Position numbers and translations under genes: made by a program | Part shown: positions 4,633-5,558 of the stretch, in pieces | Layout: every line of letters begins with the position of its first letter | Numbering within the stretch: the stretch's first letter is position 1 | Origin: Candidatus Altarchaeales archaeon | GTDB taxonomy: Archaea > Altiarchaeota > Altiarchaeia > IMC4 > QMZM01 | Assembly: GCA_003663115.1 (NCBI GenBank) | Contig: QMZJ01000089.1 | Location: forward strand, 1-5,558 | Direction: 5' to 3' | DNA length: 5,558 nt | The notes under the pieces: generated by a model | What the model saw: the letters and a program-made list of their open reading frames with translations, nothing else | Told to the model about the DNA's origin: nothing | The model's database searches: none

Positions 4633-5508
4633 CTAAAACAACAGGGGGGTTACATAAACCTCGATCAAGCCGGCCAGAAACAGGATTACACAGGACAATA
4701 GAATTAGATCCAAGGAATCTATTATGACGTTCCTAAACTCCCTGGACCTGAGATCGTGATTTACCACGGCTACGGAGATAATTCCACCCCCGAGGGCCCC
4801 AATGAAATACGCCGCAATCTCTGGAATTCCATGAACGGCATAACTGAGGCTGATGGAGAAGGAGCCAAAATAGTTATAAAGGAAGGAGATTTTATCCAGT
4901 TTTCCGTAGTTTATCAGAGAATTTCTTATGATGCTTCCAATCGCCACACCGATGACGGAGGCGTTCCATGTCAGTATAAAGATCGCCCCGGAGCCATAGA
5001 GGAACGAGAATACAATACAGAACATCAGAACCTTGAAATTATTATATAAAATACTTATCAATACATTATCTGGGTCTATGGTATTCCCCATTGCCTCGAC
5101 AGTTATCGCCTCAATCGTCTCGATCTGAGACCCAAAGAGCCTGTTTATCACATCCTCTGGAAGGACAGTACTCCACAGAGAATAGGAAATCACCATTCCA
5201 AGGAACAGGAATATAAATAACGAAACCGCGCGACCGTGTTCCTTGATCAGGAATGACCTCCTTAGAGGCCTCCCGTATCTCTCATAGATGGAAAACTCGA
5301 TATCCTTTCTCTCCTCCAGCTTCAGGACTCTATACATTATCACGACCAGGGGCATCGCAGTTATAAAGACCCCCGCCAGACTACTATAACTCCCGAAGAT
5401 CCAGTAAGCAAGCAACAGACCAAGGGTAGAGTATATGAATCCGACATAGAACATATCCCTCGGCGTTTTCTCCATCTGTGATGGGGTAACCAACGACTCC
5501 AGAACCAT
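4633..5508 (-). CDS. SpoIIM/DUF95-type multi-pass membrane protein
   Basis: The 291-aa protein has about six or seven hydrophobic spans (near residues 20-38, 43-60, 95-113, 157-178, 180-198, 224-248 and 265-286). Conserved SpoIIM-superfamily (COG1300) features are present: ILYNNFKVLMFCIVFSFLYG (152-171), WNASVIGVAIG (181-191, the 'l..NG..iG' region) and HGIPEIAAYFIGALGG (226-241) with the family's His-Gly...Pro-Glu motif. The cytosolic N-terminal part (ERKDIEFSIYERYGRPLRRS, 66-85) is typical of archaeal versions. Archaea do not sporulate. In Bacillus SpoIIM acts in engulfment with SpoIID/SpoIIP, but archaeal homologues have no settled role; a transport or membrane-remodelling role is speculation. 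The ATG at 5508 lacks a clear SD, and a TATA box at the window edge supports a promoter about 45 bp upstream. The gene converges with the TM2-like gene with no spacer. Confidence 0.85.
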   Translation of the reverse strand: MVLESLVTPSQMEKTPRDMFYVGFIYSTLGLLLAYWIFGSYSSLAGVFITAMPLVVIMYRVLKLEERKDIEFSIYERYGRPLRRSFLIKEHGRAVSLFIFLFLGMVISYSLWSTVLPEDVINRLFGSQIETIEAITVEAMGNTIDPDNVLISILYNNFKVLMFCIVFSFLYGSGAIFILTWNASVIGVAIGSIIRNSLINYGKLDKISFLYNYFGSFSISLSYAVHGIPEIAAYFIGALGGGIISVAVVNHDLRSREFRNVIIDSLDLILLSCVILFLAGLIEVYVTPLLF

Positions 5509-5548
5509 CTCGGTAAATTAAATGTATTTCCATCTATTTATCTGATTT

Positions 5549-5558
5549 TGGTATAAAA
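5549..5558 (-). promoter_or_regulatory. TATA-like box for the SpoIIM-like gene
   Basis: On the minus strand TTTTATACC sits at the window edge, about 45 bp before the ATG at 5508. An archaeal start site about 25 bp downstream would give a 5' leader of about 20 nt. The flanking sequence is cut off, so an upstream BRE cannot be judged. Confidence 0.45.

Noticed and set aside
4756..5049. Plus-strand 97-codon frame
   Set aside because: It is antisense to the SpoIIM-like gene and has no supporting signals.
5484..5533. Upstream minus-strand ATG at about 5533 as an alternative start of the SpoIIM-like gene
   Set aside because: It is 25 nt upstream and out of frame with the gene.

Overview
This window looks archaeal, most likely from a euryarchaeote-like lineage with moderate GC. 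The recognisable families are ones common in archaea: an NFACT-R (DUF814) protein, an AmmeMemoRadiSam-type radical SAM enzyme, an archaeal SpoIIM-like membrane protein, a DUF5752-like protein, a PIN-domain protein and DUF4143 ATPase remnants. Several genes have a TATA-like box about 25-30 bp before the start codon and no Shine-Dalgarno, as expected for leaderless archaeal transcripts. No rRNA, tRNA, CRISPR array or insertion sequence was recognised. The exact taxon cannot be read from the window.

Left part (about 1-1570): visibly AT-rich and partly decayed. It begins with the broken C-terminal half of a DUF4143-type archaeal ATPase, in three fragments and two frames (3-389). A frameshifted, unrecognised remnant follows (394-551), ending in an ATGA overlap with a second remnant start, and then a possible HTH-like scrap (to 734). 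Next come a small 54-codon gene (766-930, +) with its own TATA-like box and a PIN-domain gene (911-1372, -). These two converge and overlap by 20 bp. The PIN protein has substitutions at two of its four usual acidic positions. This part reads as an accessory or toxin-antitoxin-like zone that is being eroded.

Middle (1572-4311): a DUF5752-like gene (+) behind a clear TATA box converges on a tightly packed minus-strand operon. The operon order is stand-alone NFACT-R/coiled-coil protein (4311-3484), then a 166-aa leucine-zipper-like coiled-coil protein overlapping it by ATGA (3487-2987), then an AmrS-type radical SAM enzyme after 5 bp (2981-1941). This operon is the most interesting part. The NFACT protein lacks the NFACT-N and HhH parts of RqcH/Rqc2, yet its retained part looks intact. 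It is apparently co-translated with an unknown coiled-coil protein and a radical SAM enzyme whose usual partners (Memo, AMMECR1) are absent from the window.

Right part (4312-5558): a 36-bp divergent promoter region separates the operon from a 94-aa TM2-like membrane protein (+). That gene abuts, tail to tail with no spacer, a SpoIIM/DUF95-type multi-pass membrane protein (-) that has its own TATA-like box at the window edge.
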